Source of the DNA: Rhodovulum sulfidophilum
Lineage (GTDB): Bacteria; Pseudomonadota; Alphaproteobacteria; Rhodobacterales; Rhodobacteraceae
Direction: 5' to 3'
DNA length: 64,000 nt
Assembly (NCBI GenBank): GCA_003241785.1
Contig: QFPW01000020.1
Coordinates: forward strand, 1 to 64,000
In this document: positions 9,116-17,904 of the stretch, in pieces
Layout: each line of letters begins with the position of its first letter
Numbering within the stretch: the stretch's first letter is position 1
Notes under the pieces: generated by a model
Databases searched by the model: none
The model's input: only the letters and a program-made list of their open reading frames with translations
What the model was told of the DNA's origin: nothing
Program-made: the position numbers and the translations under genes

Positions 9116-10669
9116 ATGGCCGGCGGGCCGGATGGGGAGGGGGAGGCGGTCGTCCTCCGCCTCTCGGGCATCACCAAGCGCTTCGGCGCCCTGACCGCGC
9201 TCGACGGCGTGGGCTTCGACCTCCGCCGGGGCGAGGTGATCGCGCTCCTCGGCGAGAACGGCGCGGGCAAGACCACGCTGATGAACATCCTCTTCGGCGC
9301 CTATACCGCCGACGAGGGCTCCGTCGAGGTCTTCGGCCAGCGCCTGCCGCCCGGCCATCCGCGCGCCGCGCTCGCGGCCGGGGTGGGCATGGTGCACCAG
9401 CATTTCACCCTCGCGGACAATCTCACCGTCCTCGACAACATCCTGCTCGGCACCGTGCCGCTCTGGCGTTTCGGCTCGGGCCGGGCACAGGCGGCGGAGA
9501 AGGTGCGGACGCTTGCCCGCGACTTCGGCCTCGCGGTCGATCCCGGCGCGCGGGTCGCCACGCTCACGGTGGGCGAGCGGCAGCGGGTCGAGATCCTGAA
9601 GGCGCTCTACCGCGACGCGCGGATCCTGATCCTCGACGAGCCGACCGCCGTGCTGACTCCCGGCGAGGCCGAGGCGCTCTTCGCCACGCTGCGCCGGGCG
9701 ATCGCGCGCGGGCTCTCGGTCATCTTCATCTCGCACAAGCTCCACGAGGTCATGGGCCTCGCCGACCGCGTCATCGTGCTCCGCCACGGCCGCCTCGTCG
9801 GCGAGGCGCGCGCGGCCGACACCGACCGCGCCCGGCTCGCCGCGATGATGGTGGGCGCCGAGGTGCGCGAGAGCCGCGTCGCGACCGGCGCTCCGGGACC
9901 GGCGCTCGCGCGGTTCGAGCGGGTCGCGACCGCCGACCGGGGCAGCGTGCCCGGGCTGCGCGGCGTCGATCTCGCGCTCCATGGCGGCCAGATCCTCGGC
10001 CTCGCCGGCGTCTCGGGCAACGGACAGGGCGCCGTCGCCGACCTGATCGCGGGGCTGGCGCGGCCCATCTCCGGGCGGCTTCTGATCGGGGAGGCCGAGG
10101 CGGGGGCGGCGTGGTCGCCGCGCGCGGCGCTCGCCGCCGGGATCGGCCGCGTGCCGGAGGACCGCCACCGCGCCGGCTCGATCGCCGACATGTCGCTGAC
10201 CGAGAACGCGGTGCTCGAAGGCTTCGGCGGCGCGCCGTTCAGCCGCGCGGGCTGGATGGACTGGCGCGCCGCGAAAGGCTTCGCCGAGCGGCTGATCGAA
10301 ACCTACGACGTGCGCTGCCCGGGGCCGGAGGCGCGCATCCGGCTGCTCTCGGGCGGCAACATGCAGAAGCTCATCCTCGGCCGGGCGCTCGAGCCCGACC
10401 CCCGGATCATCCTCGCGAACCAGCCGGTGCGCGGGCTCGACATCGGCGCCGTCACCTATGTCCATGGCCGCCTGGTCGCGGCGCGGGACGCGGGCGCCGC
10501 CGTGCTGCTCATCTCCGAGGACCTCGACGAGATCATGGCGCTCTCGGACGTCATCCACGTGATCTCCGAAGGCCGGCTCTCCCCCGGCTTCGCCCGGGGC
10601 GAGAAGACGGCGGCGGAGCTCGGGGAATGGATGGCCGGGCACGGGTTCGGAGCGGCGCATGCGGCTTGA
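9116..10669 (+). CDS. ABC transporter ATP-binding protein, duplicated ATPase (nucleoside type)
   Basis: 517 aa protein with two fused ABC ATPase domains, as in ribose- and nucleoside-type importers. Domain 1: Walker A GENGAGKTT, signature LTVGERQR, Walker B LILDEPTAVLTPGE. Domain 2 is the degenerate type: GVSGNGQGAV, signature LSGGNMQK, and ILANQPVRGLD in place of a canonical Walker B, typical for this subfamily. ATG lies 2 bp after the upstream stop. The 3' end overlaps the next gene by 11 bp, implying translational coupling. Confidence 0.95.
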   Translation: MAGGPDGEGEAVVLRLSGITKRFGALTALDGVGFDLRRGEVIALLGENGAGKTTLMNILFGAYTADEGSVEVFGQRLPPGHPRAALAAGVGMVHQHFTLADNLTVLDNILLGTVPLWRFGSGRAQAAEKVRTLARDFGLAVDPGARVATLTVGERQRVEILKALYRDARILILDEPTAVLTPGEAEALFATLRRAIARGLSVIFISHKLHEVMGLADRVIVLRHGRLVGEARAADTDRARLAAMMVGAEVRESRVATGAPGPALARFERVATADRGSVPGLRGVDLALHGGQILGLAGVSGNGQGAVADLIAGLARPISGRLLIGEAEAGAAWSPRAALAAGIGRVPEDRHRAGSIADMSLTENAVLEGFGGAPFSRAGWMDWRAAKGFAERLIETYDVRCPGPEARIRLLSGGNMQKLILGRALEPDPRIILANQPVRGLDIGAVTYVHGRLVAARDAGAAVLLISEDLDEIMALSDVIHVISEGRLSPGFARGEKTAAELGEWMAGHGFGAAHAA

Positions 10670-11708
10670 ACCGATCGCCGCCCCGAGCCTCGGCCGAAGG
10701 CTCGGCGTCGCGGGCGTGGCGCTCGTCACCGTCCTCGCCGTGGCCGCGGGGCTCGCGGCGCTCGCCGGGGCCGATCCGCTGTCGGTGTTCGGCCTGATCG
10801 TGAAGGGCGCCGCCGGCTCGCAGTTCGCGCTGACCGAGACGCTGAAACGCGCGACGCCGCTCATCTTCACCGGCCTCGCCGTCGCGGTCGCCTTCCGCGC
10901 CCGGCTCTGGAACATCGGCGCCGAGGCGCAGCTCTACGCCGGGGCGATCATCACCGTCGTCCTCGGCACCGGCGCGCTCGGCCTGCCCGGGCCGCTGCTG
11001 ATCCCGCTGATCGCGCTCGCCGCCGTCCTCGCCGGCGCGCTCGTCCTGCTCGGCCCGGCGCTGCTCAAGACGCGCTTCGGGGTCGACGAGGTGGTGACGA
11101 CGCTGCTCCTCAACTTCATCATGCTGCTCTTCGTCTCGATGCTGCTCGAGGGCGCGCTCAAGGATCCGATGGCGCTGGGCTGGCCGCAGTCGCGGGCGCT
11201 GGTCCCCGAGGCACGGCTGCCGCGCACGCTCTTCGGGCTGCGCCTCCACTGGGGCTTCGCGATCGCGCTTCTCGCCGCCGTGCTCGTCGCGGTGATCGAG
11301 CGGCGCACCACGCTCGGCTTCGCGATGCGCGCGGTCGGGCTCAACCAGGAGGCGGCGCGCTTCGCCGGGATCAGGGTCAACGCGGTGCTGATCCGGACCG
11401 CGATCCTCTCGGGCGGTCTCGCCGGGCTCGCCGGCTGGTCCGAGGTCGCGGGGCTGAAGGGCAGCCTGACGCTCGATCTCAGCCCCGGCTTCGGCTATAC
11501 CGGGATCATCGTCGCGATGCTCGCGGGGCTCAACCCGCTTGGCGTGGTGCCGGCCGCGATCTTCGTCGCCGGGATCTTCGTCGGCGCCGATTCGATGAGC
11601 CGGGCGGCCGGCGTGCCCTCCTACATCGCCGATATCCTGCTCGCGACCGCGCTGCTCGCGACGCTCGCGGCGATCAGGCTCTCCCGCTATCGCCTGGTCC
11701 GGAGCTGA
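10659..11708 (+). CDS. ABC transporter permease (nucleoside/BMP type, first subunit)
   Basis: 349 aa inner-membrane permease of the BPD_transp_2 family with about eight to ten hydrophobic segments. The conserved blocks KTRFGVDEVVTTLLLNFIM and GFAMRAVGLNQEAARFAGI mark the larger of the two permeases in YufP/NupB-type systems. It overlaps the ATPase gene by 11 bp and lies 3 bp before the second permease. Expected to heterodimerise with that permease. Confidence 0.94.
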   Translation: MRLEPIAAPSLGRRLGVAGVALVTVLAVAAGLAALAGADPLSVFGLIVKGAAGSQFALTETLKRATPLIFTGLAVAVAFRARLWNIGAEAQLYAGAIITVVLGTGALGLPGPLLIPLIALAAVLAGALVLLGPALLKTRFGVDEVVTTLLLNFIMLLFVSMLLEGALKDPMALGWPQSRALVPEARLPRTLFGLRLHWGFAIALLAAVLVAVIERRTTLGFAMRAVGLNQEAARFAGIRVNAVLIRTAILSGGLAGLAGWSEVAGLKGSLTLDLSPGFGYTGIIVAMLAGLNPLGVVPAAIFVAGIFVGADSMSRAAGVPSYIADILLATALLATLAAIRLSRYRLVRS

Positions 11709-11711
11709 CGC

Positions 11712-12653
11712 ATGGACATATTCGACATCCTGCTCTCGGCGAGCTTCTGGGCCGCGACGATAAGGATCGCGAGCCCGCTCATCTTCGCCACGATGGGCGA
11801 GCTCATCTGCGAGCGCGCGGGCGTTCTCAACCTCGGCATCGAGGGGATCATGGTCGCGGGCGCCTTCGCGGGGTGGTTCACCGTCTATCTCGGCGGCGGG
11901 CTCTGGGAGGGGGTGCTGATCGCCTTCCTCACCGGCATGGCCTTCGGCGCGCTCCATGGCGCGCTCACCGTGCCGCTCGGCCTGTCGCAGCACGTGGTGG
12001 GGCTTGGGATCACGCTGCTCGCCACCGCGCTCGCCTATTACGCCTATCGCGTGGCGCTGCCCCGGGTGACGACGCCGCCGAAGATCGACGCCTTCCAGCC
12101 GCTGCCGATCCCGGGCCTCTCCGAGATCCCGATCCTCGGCCCGGCGCTCTTCGCGCAGACCGCCTTCACCTATCTCGCCTTCGCCACCGTGCTTCTCGTC
12201 TGGTTCGTGCTCTGGCGCACGCCGCTCGGCCTCGCGCTCCGCGCCGCGGGCGAGAATCCGGCGGCGGTCGCGGCGCAGGGGCTGTCCGTGACCGGGCTCC
12301 GCCTCGGCGCGGTGATGGCCGGGAGCGGGCTGATGGCGGTCGGCGGCGCCTTCCTCACCATGTCGGCCTTCGATTCCTTCTTCTTCGAGATGGTGAACGG
12401 CCGCGGCTGGATCTGCGTCGCGCTCGTCGTCTTCGGCGCCTGGCGCCCGGGCAAGGCGCTTCTCGGCGCGATCCTCTTCGCCGCCTTCGACGCCTTCCAG
12501 CTGCGGCTGCGCCAGGTGATCGGCGACGCGGTGCCCTACCAGCTCTTCCTGATGCTGCCCTACGCCTTTTCGATCCTCGCGCTCGTTCTCATGTCGCGCC
12601 GCGCCGAGGTGCCGGCGGCGCTGATGATACCGTACAACAAGGGGGAACGGTGA
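11712..12653 (+). CDS. ABC transporter permease (nucleoside/BMP type, second subunit)
   Basis: 313 aa polytopic permease, the smaller partner (YufQ/NupC-like). The GELICERAGVLNLGIEGIMV block and GLALRAAGENPAAVAAQG are family hallmarks. Its TGA shares one base with the ATG of codA (TGATG), so import and deamination are translationally coupled. Confidence 0.94.
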   Translation: MDIFDILLSASFWAATIRIASPLIFATMGELICERAGVLNLGIEGIMVAGAFAGWFTVYLGGGLWEGVLIAFLTGMAFGALHGALTVPLGLSQHVVGLGITLLATALAYYAYRVALPRVTTPPKIDAFQPLPIPGLSEIPILGPALFAQTAFTYLAFATVLLVWFVLWRTPLGLALRAAGENPAAVAAQGLSVTGLRLGAVMAGSGLMAVGGAFLTMSAFDSFFFEMVNGRGWICVALVVFGAWRPGKALLGAILFAAFDAFQLRLRQVIGDAVPYQLFLMLPYAFSILALVLMSRRAEVPAALMIPYNKGER

Positions 12654-13939
12654 TGTTCGATCTGATCCTGCGCGGGGGCACGCTGCCCGACGGGAGCGTG
12701 GCCGATATCGGGGTCAGGGGCGAGACGATCGCCGAGATCGGCCGCATCGAGCCGGGCGCCGAGGCGCGCGAGGTGATCGACGCGACCGGCGATCTCGTCT
12801 CGCCGCCGCTGGTCGATCCGCATTTCCACATGGACGCGACGCTCAGCTACGGCATCCCGCGCATCAACGCCTCGGGCACCCTGCTCGAGGGGATCGGCCT
12901 CTGGGGCGAGCTGAAGCAGGTGATGACCCTCGAGGAGGTGCGCGACCGGGCGCTCAGCTATTGCGACTGGGCGGCGAGCATGGGGCTTCTCGCGATCCGC
13001 ACCCATGTCGACACCTGCGACGACCGGCTGATGGGCGTCGAGGCGCTGCTCGAGGTCAAGCGCCTGGTGGCGCCCTATATCGACCTGCAGCTGGTCGCCT
13101 TCCCGCAGGACGGGCTCTACCGCGGGCCGACCGCCTTCGCGAACACGGTGCGCGCGCTCGACATGGGCGTCGACGTGGTCGGCGGCATCCCGCATTTCGA
13201 GCGCACCATGGCCGATGGCGCCGCCTCGGTCCGCGCGCTCTGCGAGATCGCCGCCGAGCGCGGCCTGCCGGTCGATCTCCATTGCGACGAGACCGACGAT
13301 CCCCTGTCGCGGCACATCGAGACGCTGGCCTACGAGACCCAGCGGCTGGGGCTCCAGGGGCGCGTGGTGGGCTCGCACCTGACCTCGATGCATTCGATGG
13401 ACAACTACTATGTCTCGAAGCTCCTGCCGCTGATCGCCGAGGCGGAGATCGGCGTGGTGTCGAATCCGCTCATCAACATCATGCTGCAGGGCCGCCACGA
13501 CACCTTCCCGAAGCGCCGGGGCCTGACCCGCGTCAAGGAGATGCACGCGCACGGCATCCCTGTCGCCTGGGGCCAGGACTGCGTGCTCGACCCCTGGTAC
13601 TCGCTCGGCACGGCCGACATGCTCGACGTCGCCTTCATGGGGCTCCACGTCGCGCAGATGTCGAGCCCGGCCGAGATGCGGCGCTGCTTCGACATGGTGA
13701 CGGTCGAGAGCGCGGCGATCCTCGGTCTCGGGGACTACGGGCTGCGCGTCGGCGCGAAGGCGAGCTTCGTCGTGCTCGACGCCGGCGATCCGATCGAGGC
13801 GCTCCGGCTCCGCGCCGACCGGCTGCTGGTGGTGGCGCGGGGCAAGGTGATCGCGCGGCGGGCGCGGGGCGACGCGGCGCTCAGCATTCCGGGCCGTCCG
13901 GCTGGCGTTCGGCGGAGGCATCGGCCGGAGGCAAGCTGA
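12653..13939 (+). CDS. codA: cytosine deaminase
   Basis: Amidohydrolase converting cytosine to uracil and ammonia in the cytoplasm; 428 aa. It resembles E. coli CodA throughout: metal ligands in DPHFHMD (H57, H59), RTHVD, IDLQLVAFPQDG, HCDETDD, SHLTSMHS and GQDCVLDPWYSLGTADM, where CodA has GHDDVFDPWYPLG. The catalytic Asp is kept while the preceding His is Gln, so related ring substrates such as isoguanine or creatinine-like compounds are possible. Last gene of the BMP importer operon. The C-terminal tail (RRARGDAALSIPGRP...) is divergent. Confidence 0.93.
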   Translation: MFDLILRGGTLPDGSVADIGVRGETIAEIGRIEPGAEAREVIDATGDLVSPPLVDPHFHMDATLSYGIPRINASGTLLEGIGLWGELKQVMTLEEVRDRALSYCDWAASMGLLAIRTHVDTCDDRLMGVEALLEVKRLVAPYIDLQLVAFPQDGLYRGPTAFANTVRALDMGVDVVGGIPHFERTMADGAASVRALCEIAAERGLPVDLHCDETDDPLSRHIETLAYETQRLGLQGRVVGSHLTSMHSMDNYYVSKLLPLIAEAEIGVVSNPLINIMLQGRHDTFPKRRGLTRVKEMHAHGIPVAWGQDCVLDPWYSLGTADMLDVAFMGLHVAQMSSPAEMRRCFDMVTVESAAILGLGDYGLRVGAKASFVVLDAGDPIEALRLRADRLLVVARGKVIARRARGDAALSIPGRPAGVRRRHRPEAS

Positions 13940-13942
13940 CGG

Positions 13943-14137
13943 CTATTCCTCGCCCGCGCCCTTGAGCCGCCGGATCGCGTCCCTCTCCGGGGCGCGGCCG
14001 GTCATCTCGCAGCTGCGCGCGACCACCGGCTCCTGATGCTCGGCCGTGTGACCGCAAGGCTCGGTCTTCGCGGCCCAGATGAGTACGATGGTCACGATGA
14101 GCATGAGGGCGAGCCCGGCTGCTTCGATCGTCTTCAT
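13943..14137 (-). CDS. small single-pass membrane protein, hypothetical
   Basis: 64 aa ORF starting MKTIEAAGLALMLIVTIVLIWAAK, a clean single transmembrane segment, followed by a polar tail with two Cys (EPCGHTAEH, RSCEMTG) and a basic/acidic C terminus. It is convergent with codA, ending 3 bp beyond that stop. The hydrophobic segment and start position argue for a real gene, but I do not recognise a family. Confidence 0.5.
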   Translation of the reverse strand: MKTIEAAGLALMLIVTIVLIWAAKTEPCGHTAEHQEPVVARSCEMTGRAPERDAIRRLKGAGEE

Positions 14138-14323
14138 GGTCGGCTCGAACACTCGCTACGACAGGATACAGGAGCCCGGGAGCAGGCGAACCCCACATCG
14201 CCGCGATCCTCTCGCGCGCGGGATCGCCTCTCCGGACCAAGCCTCGACCGTGCCGACGGATACGAGGGCCGAGGTGAAGATTCGGCCGGAACGTATCGGG
14301 AAGTCAACATAAATTTGGGGTGA

Positions 14324-14400
14324 TGGCGGACTGGGGAGGATTCGAACCCCCGACCCCTTGATTCGTAGTCAAGTGCTCTATCCAACTGAGCTACCAATCC
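14324..14400 (-). tRNA. tRNA-Arg (anticodon ACG)
   Basis: 77-nt cloverleaf on the minus strand. The acceptor stem GGATTGG pairs with CCAGTCC, the D-arm is GCTC...GAGC, the anticodon stem CTTGA/TCAAG encloses the loop CTACGAA (anticodon ACG), the T-arm holds GGTTCGAATCC, and CCA is encoded. Confidence 0.97.
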
Positions 14401-14594
14401 GTCGGGGGGTGAATTAGCCGCCCGGACGGGGATTCGCAAGGGCGAAATCCAAGAAAAATCGAGCCGGAACATATCCCGCGACACATCGCCCCGAAGGCCG
14501 CGCGCGTCGCCGGCGGCAGGCGGCTGCGAAAGGGGACGCGGCACGGGTCCGCCGTCCCGGACAGCGGCGCGGCGGTCCCGTTTCACGGGCGTGG

Positions 14595-14631
14595 AAACGA
14601 GAAAGCGCGGCCGATCCGGGATCGGCCGCGC
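14595..14631 (-). terminator. intrinsic terminator downstream of tonB
   Basis: Perfect 12-bp stem (14605-14616 with 14620-14631) and a 3-base loop. On the minus strand it is followed by TTTCTCGTTT, giving a rho-independent terminator about 40 bp after the tonB stop. Confidence 0.8.
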
Positions 14632-14669
14632 GGCGCGGAGCGGGTGCCGGGGGGCCCGGCGGGGTTTCG

Positions 14670-15566
14670 TCAGCGGAGGTTGAAGCGGACCGGGACGGCG
14701 ATGTCGAGCTTGGTGCCGGGCGGCGGGGCGGGGACCGGCGAGGCGCGCTGCACCATCGCCACGACCTCCTGGTCGAGCTCGGGGATACCGGAGGAGCGCA
14801 GCAGCCGCACCGACTGCACGTTGCCGCTGGCGTCGATCGAGAAGCGCACCGTGGCGACGCCCTCGTCGCCCCGGCGGCGCGCGGCGGCGGGATATCGCTT
14901 GCGCCGCTCGAGATGCGCCATCAGCCGGGCCTGCCACTTCGGATTGGTGGCCGAGCTGCCGGCGCCCGCCGCCGATTGCGCGGCCCTGGGCGTGTCGGAG
15001 GGCTTGGTCTGCGCCGTCGCGCGCACCTGCTGCGGCGGGGCCTTCTTCTTCGGCGGCGCGGGCTTGGCCTCCTTGACCGGCTCCTCGACCTTCTGCAGCT
15101 CGGGGCGCTTCGGCGGCACGATCGCCTCGGCCGTGTCGAGCTCGGGCAGATCCTCGGGCGGCGCCATCGGATCGGGCTGGGCGATCTCGGGCGTCTCGGG
15201 AACCGGCGCGTCCTCGATCGGATCGGGCGTGTCCACGGTCTCGACCGGCTCGTCGAGCGTCGGGGTCTCGAGCTCCTCGGTCTCGCTCGGCGCGGTCTCG
15301 TTCAGGCTTTCGGAGATCTGGGTCTCCTCGGCGGCCGGGGCCGAGGCCTCGGGGGCGAGGTCGATCATCACCGCGGCCGCCGGCGGCGACGAGTCGGCGG
15401 GCATGTCCGGCTGGCGCTGGCTCGCCCAGGCCGCGACGCCGGCCGAGACCGCGAGGATCGCCGCGCCGGCGCTCACGTAGTTCACGGCCTCGCGCAGCGG
15501 GCCGCGCCGCAGTTCCTGCGAGAAGTCGGTGACCGGGGCCCCGGCCGCTTCGCGCGGCGCCGTCAT
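14670..15566 (-). CDS. tonB: TonB family energy transducer
   Basis: 298 aa periplasm-spanning protein that couples the ExbB-ExbD proton motor to outer-membrane receptors. A membrane anchor (about residues 28-48, YVSAGAAILAVSAGVAAWAS) is followed by a long Pro/Glu-rich linker and a basic PPKKKAPP stretch. The C-terminal TonB fold contains RKRYPAAARRRGDEGVATVRFSID and a hydrophobic end. Its ATG overlaps the exbD stop by 4 bp. Third gene of exbB-exbD-tonB. Confidence 0.95.
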   Translation of the reverse strand: MTAPREAAGAPVTDFSQELRRGPLREAVNYVSAGAAILAVSAGVAAWASQRQPDMPADSSPPAAAVMIDLAPEASAPAAEETQISESLNETAPSETEELETPTLDEPVETVDTPDPIEDAPVPETPEIAQPDPMAPPEDLPELDTAEAIVPPKRPELQKVEEPVKEAKPAPPKKKAPPQQVRATAQTKPSDTPRAAQSAAGAGSSATNPKWQARLMAHLERRKRYPAAARRRGDEGVATVRFSIDASGNVQSVRLLRSSGIPELDQEVVAMVQRASPVPAPPPGTKLDIAVPVRFNLR

Positions 15567-16048
15567 GGCGCGGGCGCGGACGCGGGATCCGCCGGCGCGG
15601 GCGCGGCCTCCGAACCGGGCGCGACCGGCGGCGCGGCCTCGAGACCGACGAGCGCGATCTTCAGATACCCGGCCGAACGCAGGAGGTTCATCACCTCCAT
15701 CAGGTCGCCGTAGGGGATGGTCTCGTCGGCGCGCAGGAAGATCCGCGTCTCCTTGTCGCCTCCGGCCTGCGCGTCGAGCGCCGCGCCGAGCGCCTCGGCG
15801 CCGATCGTGTCGTTGCCGAGCGCCAGCGTGCCGTCGCGCTTCAGCGTGACATAGACCGGCTCGTCCGGGCGCGGGCTCTTCTGCGCGTTCGAGGCCGGCA
15901 GGTCGACGTTGACGTCGACCGTGGCGAGGGGCGCGGCGACCATGAAGATGATGAGCAGCACGAGGATCACGTCGATGAACGGCGTGATGTTGATCTCGTG
16001 GTTCATCTCCATCTCGTCGGAGCTGGACTGTCGGATCCCGCCGGCCAT
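15563..16048 (-). CDS. exbD: ExbD biopolymer transport protein
   Basis: 161 aa, single membrane helix and periplasmic domain. The helix EINITPFIDVILVLLIIFMV contains the conserved proton-carrying Asp (FIDV). The C-terminal tail is Ala/Pro-rich and longer than in E. coli. It overlaps tonB by 4 bp and lies 4 bp after exbB, so all three are probably one transcript. Confidence 0.96.
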   Translation of the reverse strand: MAGGIRQSSSDEMEMNHEINITPFIDVILVLLIIFMVAAPLATVDVNVDLPASNAQKSPRPDEPVYVTLKRDGTLALGNDTIGAEALGAALDAQAGGDKETRIFLRADETIPYGDLMEVMNLLRSAGYLKIALVGLEAAPPVAPGSEAAPAPADPASAPAP

Positions 16049-16052
16049 GGCC

Positions 16053-17165
16053 TTACTCCGCCGCGAGGTCGAAGGCGCGCAGGCGCCCGTGGTCGAGGTC
16101 GCGGCTCACCATCCGCTCGAGATTGGCCGAGACGTCGGCGAGCTCCTGGCGGTAGCCGGTGATCGAGCGGGCGAAGTGGTTGTAGATCACCACCGCCGGG
16201 ATCGCGGCCACCAGGCCCATCGCGGTGGCGAGCAGCGCCTCGGCGATGCCGGGGGCCACGACGGCGAGATTGGTGGTCTGCGACTGCGAGATGCCGATGA
16301 AGGAGTTCATGATGCCCCAGACGGTGCCGAACAGGCCGACGAAGGGGGCGACCGAGCCGATCGTCGCGAGGATCGAGGTGCCGCGCGTCATGCGGCGCCC
16401 GGCCTCGGCCTCGATCCGGCCGAGATGCGAGCCGACGCGCTCCTTCAGGCCGTCGCCGCCGGACCGGGGCAGGGCGGAGACCGAGGCGAGCGATTCCTCG
16501 TAGGTGGCGCGGACCAGCAGCGGCACCACGCCCTTGCGGCCGGCGAAGGCCTGCCGCGCCTCGGCGAGGTCGGCGCAGTCGTTGAGCTGGGCGCGGGCCT
16601 TCTTCATGCGGCCGCGCGCGCCCATGATCTCGAGCGACTTCACGAGCCAGACGGTCCAGGTGACGAGCGAGGCGATCGCGAGGCCCACCATCACTGATTT
16701 CACGACCATGTCGGCGGCCATGAACATGCCCCAGGGCGACAGGTCATGCGGCAGCGTCATCTCGGGAACCGGGGCCGGCGCGGCCTCGGTCGCGATCGGC
16801 GCGGGAGCGGCCGGGCTGGCGGCCGTGTCGGCGACGGGATCGGTGGCCGGGGCCGCCGGCGCTTCGGCGGCGGGCGGCGTGGCCGCCTCCGGGCTCGGCG
16901 CGCCGGGCGCGGCCGGGGCGGTCGGCGCCGGCGCGGGAGCCTCGGCGGCGGGCCCCGCGGGCGCGTCGGCGGCCGGGACGCTCGGGCTCGCGGTCGGCGC
17001 GGGCAGGGCGGGGGCCGGCGTCGCCGGCGCTTCGACCGGCGCCGCGGGGGCCGTGTCCTGGGCGCCGACCGGCGCGGTGGCGAGCGCCAGGAGCCCGGCC
17101 GCCAGAAGCGGAGCCACGGCCACGCTCAGTGAAAATTTCGCATCAGCGCGCATCGCCCGCCCCAT
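16053..17165 (-). CDS. exbB: ExbB proton channel subunit with long N-terminal extension
   Basis: 370 aa TolQ/ExbB-type inner-membrane proton channel. A cleavable signal peptide (MRADAKFSLSVAVAPLLAAG...) is followed by about 100 residues very rich in Ala and Pro, then the MotA/TolQ/ExbB core with three membrane helices (around residues 150-175, 265-290 and 305-325, including GLFGTVWGIMNSF). The periplasmic Ala/Pro extension occurs in many proteobacterial ExbB proteins. ATG at 17153 is an equally plausible start. Confidence 0.95.
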   Translation of the reverse strand: MGRAMRADAKFSLSVAVAPLLAAGLLALATAPVGAQDTAPAAPVEAPATPAPALPAPTASPSVPAADAPAGPAAEAPAPAPTAPAAPGAPSPEAATPPAAEAPAAPATDPVADTAASPAAPAPIATEAAPAPVPEMTLPHDLSPWGMFMAADMVVKSVMVGLAIASLVTWTVWLVKSLEIMGARGRMKKARAQLNDCADLAEARQAFAGRKGVVPLLVRATYEESLASVSALPRSGGDGLKERVGSHLGRIEAEAGRRMTRGTSILATIGSVAPFVGLFGTVWGIMNSFIGISQSQTTNLAVVAPGIAEALLATAMGLVAAIPAVVIYNHFARSITGYRQELADVSANLERMVSRDLDHGRLRAFDLAAE

Positions 17166-17309
17166 CGTTCGTCAACGGCATTGATGGCTGACCGGTGGCT
17201 CGAGGTGTCGCCGGTTGGCTGGATATGCGCGATCAGGGCAACCTCGGTGGAGGGCCCTGCGCGCGTCTTCCCCGCCCTTAACAACGGCCGAAACCGGGCG
17301 CAAGGCGGC

Positions 17310-17385
17310 TAAGTAAATTGGAAATCAAGGGGTTTTGGTCAAGTGAATGAAATCACGACAAAAATTGTCAATCGAAAAAAGTGAC
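17310..17385 (-). promoter_or_regulatory. AT-rich upstream region of exbB-exbD-tonB
   Basis: This is the most AT-rich stretch between exbB and its upstream neighbour. Read on the minus strand it contains TTGACA (17366-17371), a perfect -35 hexamer, but no good -10 at 16-18 bp spacing. I could not find a convincing Fur or Irr box. The rest of 17166-17464 has nothing recognisable. Confidence 0.3.
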
Positions 17386-17464
17386 CGCCACCCGTCCGAA
17401 GCCGGGGCGCGCCGACCCGGCCGCCCGGGCCCGCCCGCGATGGAATCAGCGCCGCGGCGGGCGC

Positions 17465-17788
17465 TCAGCCGCCGAAGATCTCCGCCACGTCGTACATGAC
17501 CGGCTCGAAGCCGCGGCAAAGCTCCGCGATCCGGCGATTGCGCGCGCGCATCTCGTCCGAGCGGAGCATGGCGAGGAAATCCTCCCGGCTGCGCCATTGC
17601 GAGTAGTTGGCGATCCGCGTGTGGGCGTCGTTTACGTGAAGTCCGGCGCCGAGGAACCCCGGCTGGCGGCTGATGAACTCCGCGTAGGCGTCGCGCAGCT
17701 CGTCGAGCAGATCCTGGCAGGTGCCCGGGCTCATCTCGAAGGTGGTGATGACGGTCTGGAGCGGGGCTTCGCGCGAAATCGTCGGCAT
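17465..17788 (-). CDS. antibiotic biosynthesis monooxygenase (ABM) domain protein
   Basis: 107 aa dimeric alpha+beta barrel protein. Typical ABM features are VITTFEMSPGTCQDLLDELRD at the N terminus, QPGFLGAGLHVN, and YSQWRSREDFLAMLRSDEM. GGAGG precedes the ATG. The family includes quinol monooxygenases and haem-degrading enzymes, but the residues seen do not settle function. Monocistronic between exbB and a divergent envelope protein. Confidence 0.85.
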   Translation of the reverse strand: MPTISREAPLQTVITTFEMSPGTCQDLLDELRDAYAEFISRQPGFLGAGLHVNDAHTRIANYSQWRSREDFLAMLRSDEMRARNRRIAELCRGFEPVMYDVAEIFGG

Positions 17789-17904
17789 GGCTGGTTCCTC
17801 CCGCGGGCGAGGATAGCAGCTTCCGCGGCCGCCTTCATCCGCGCGGTTAGGCGGCCGTTAACCCCGCGGGTCCTCTCTGGGGGGAGACCCCGGGGAGAGG
17901 CGGA

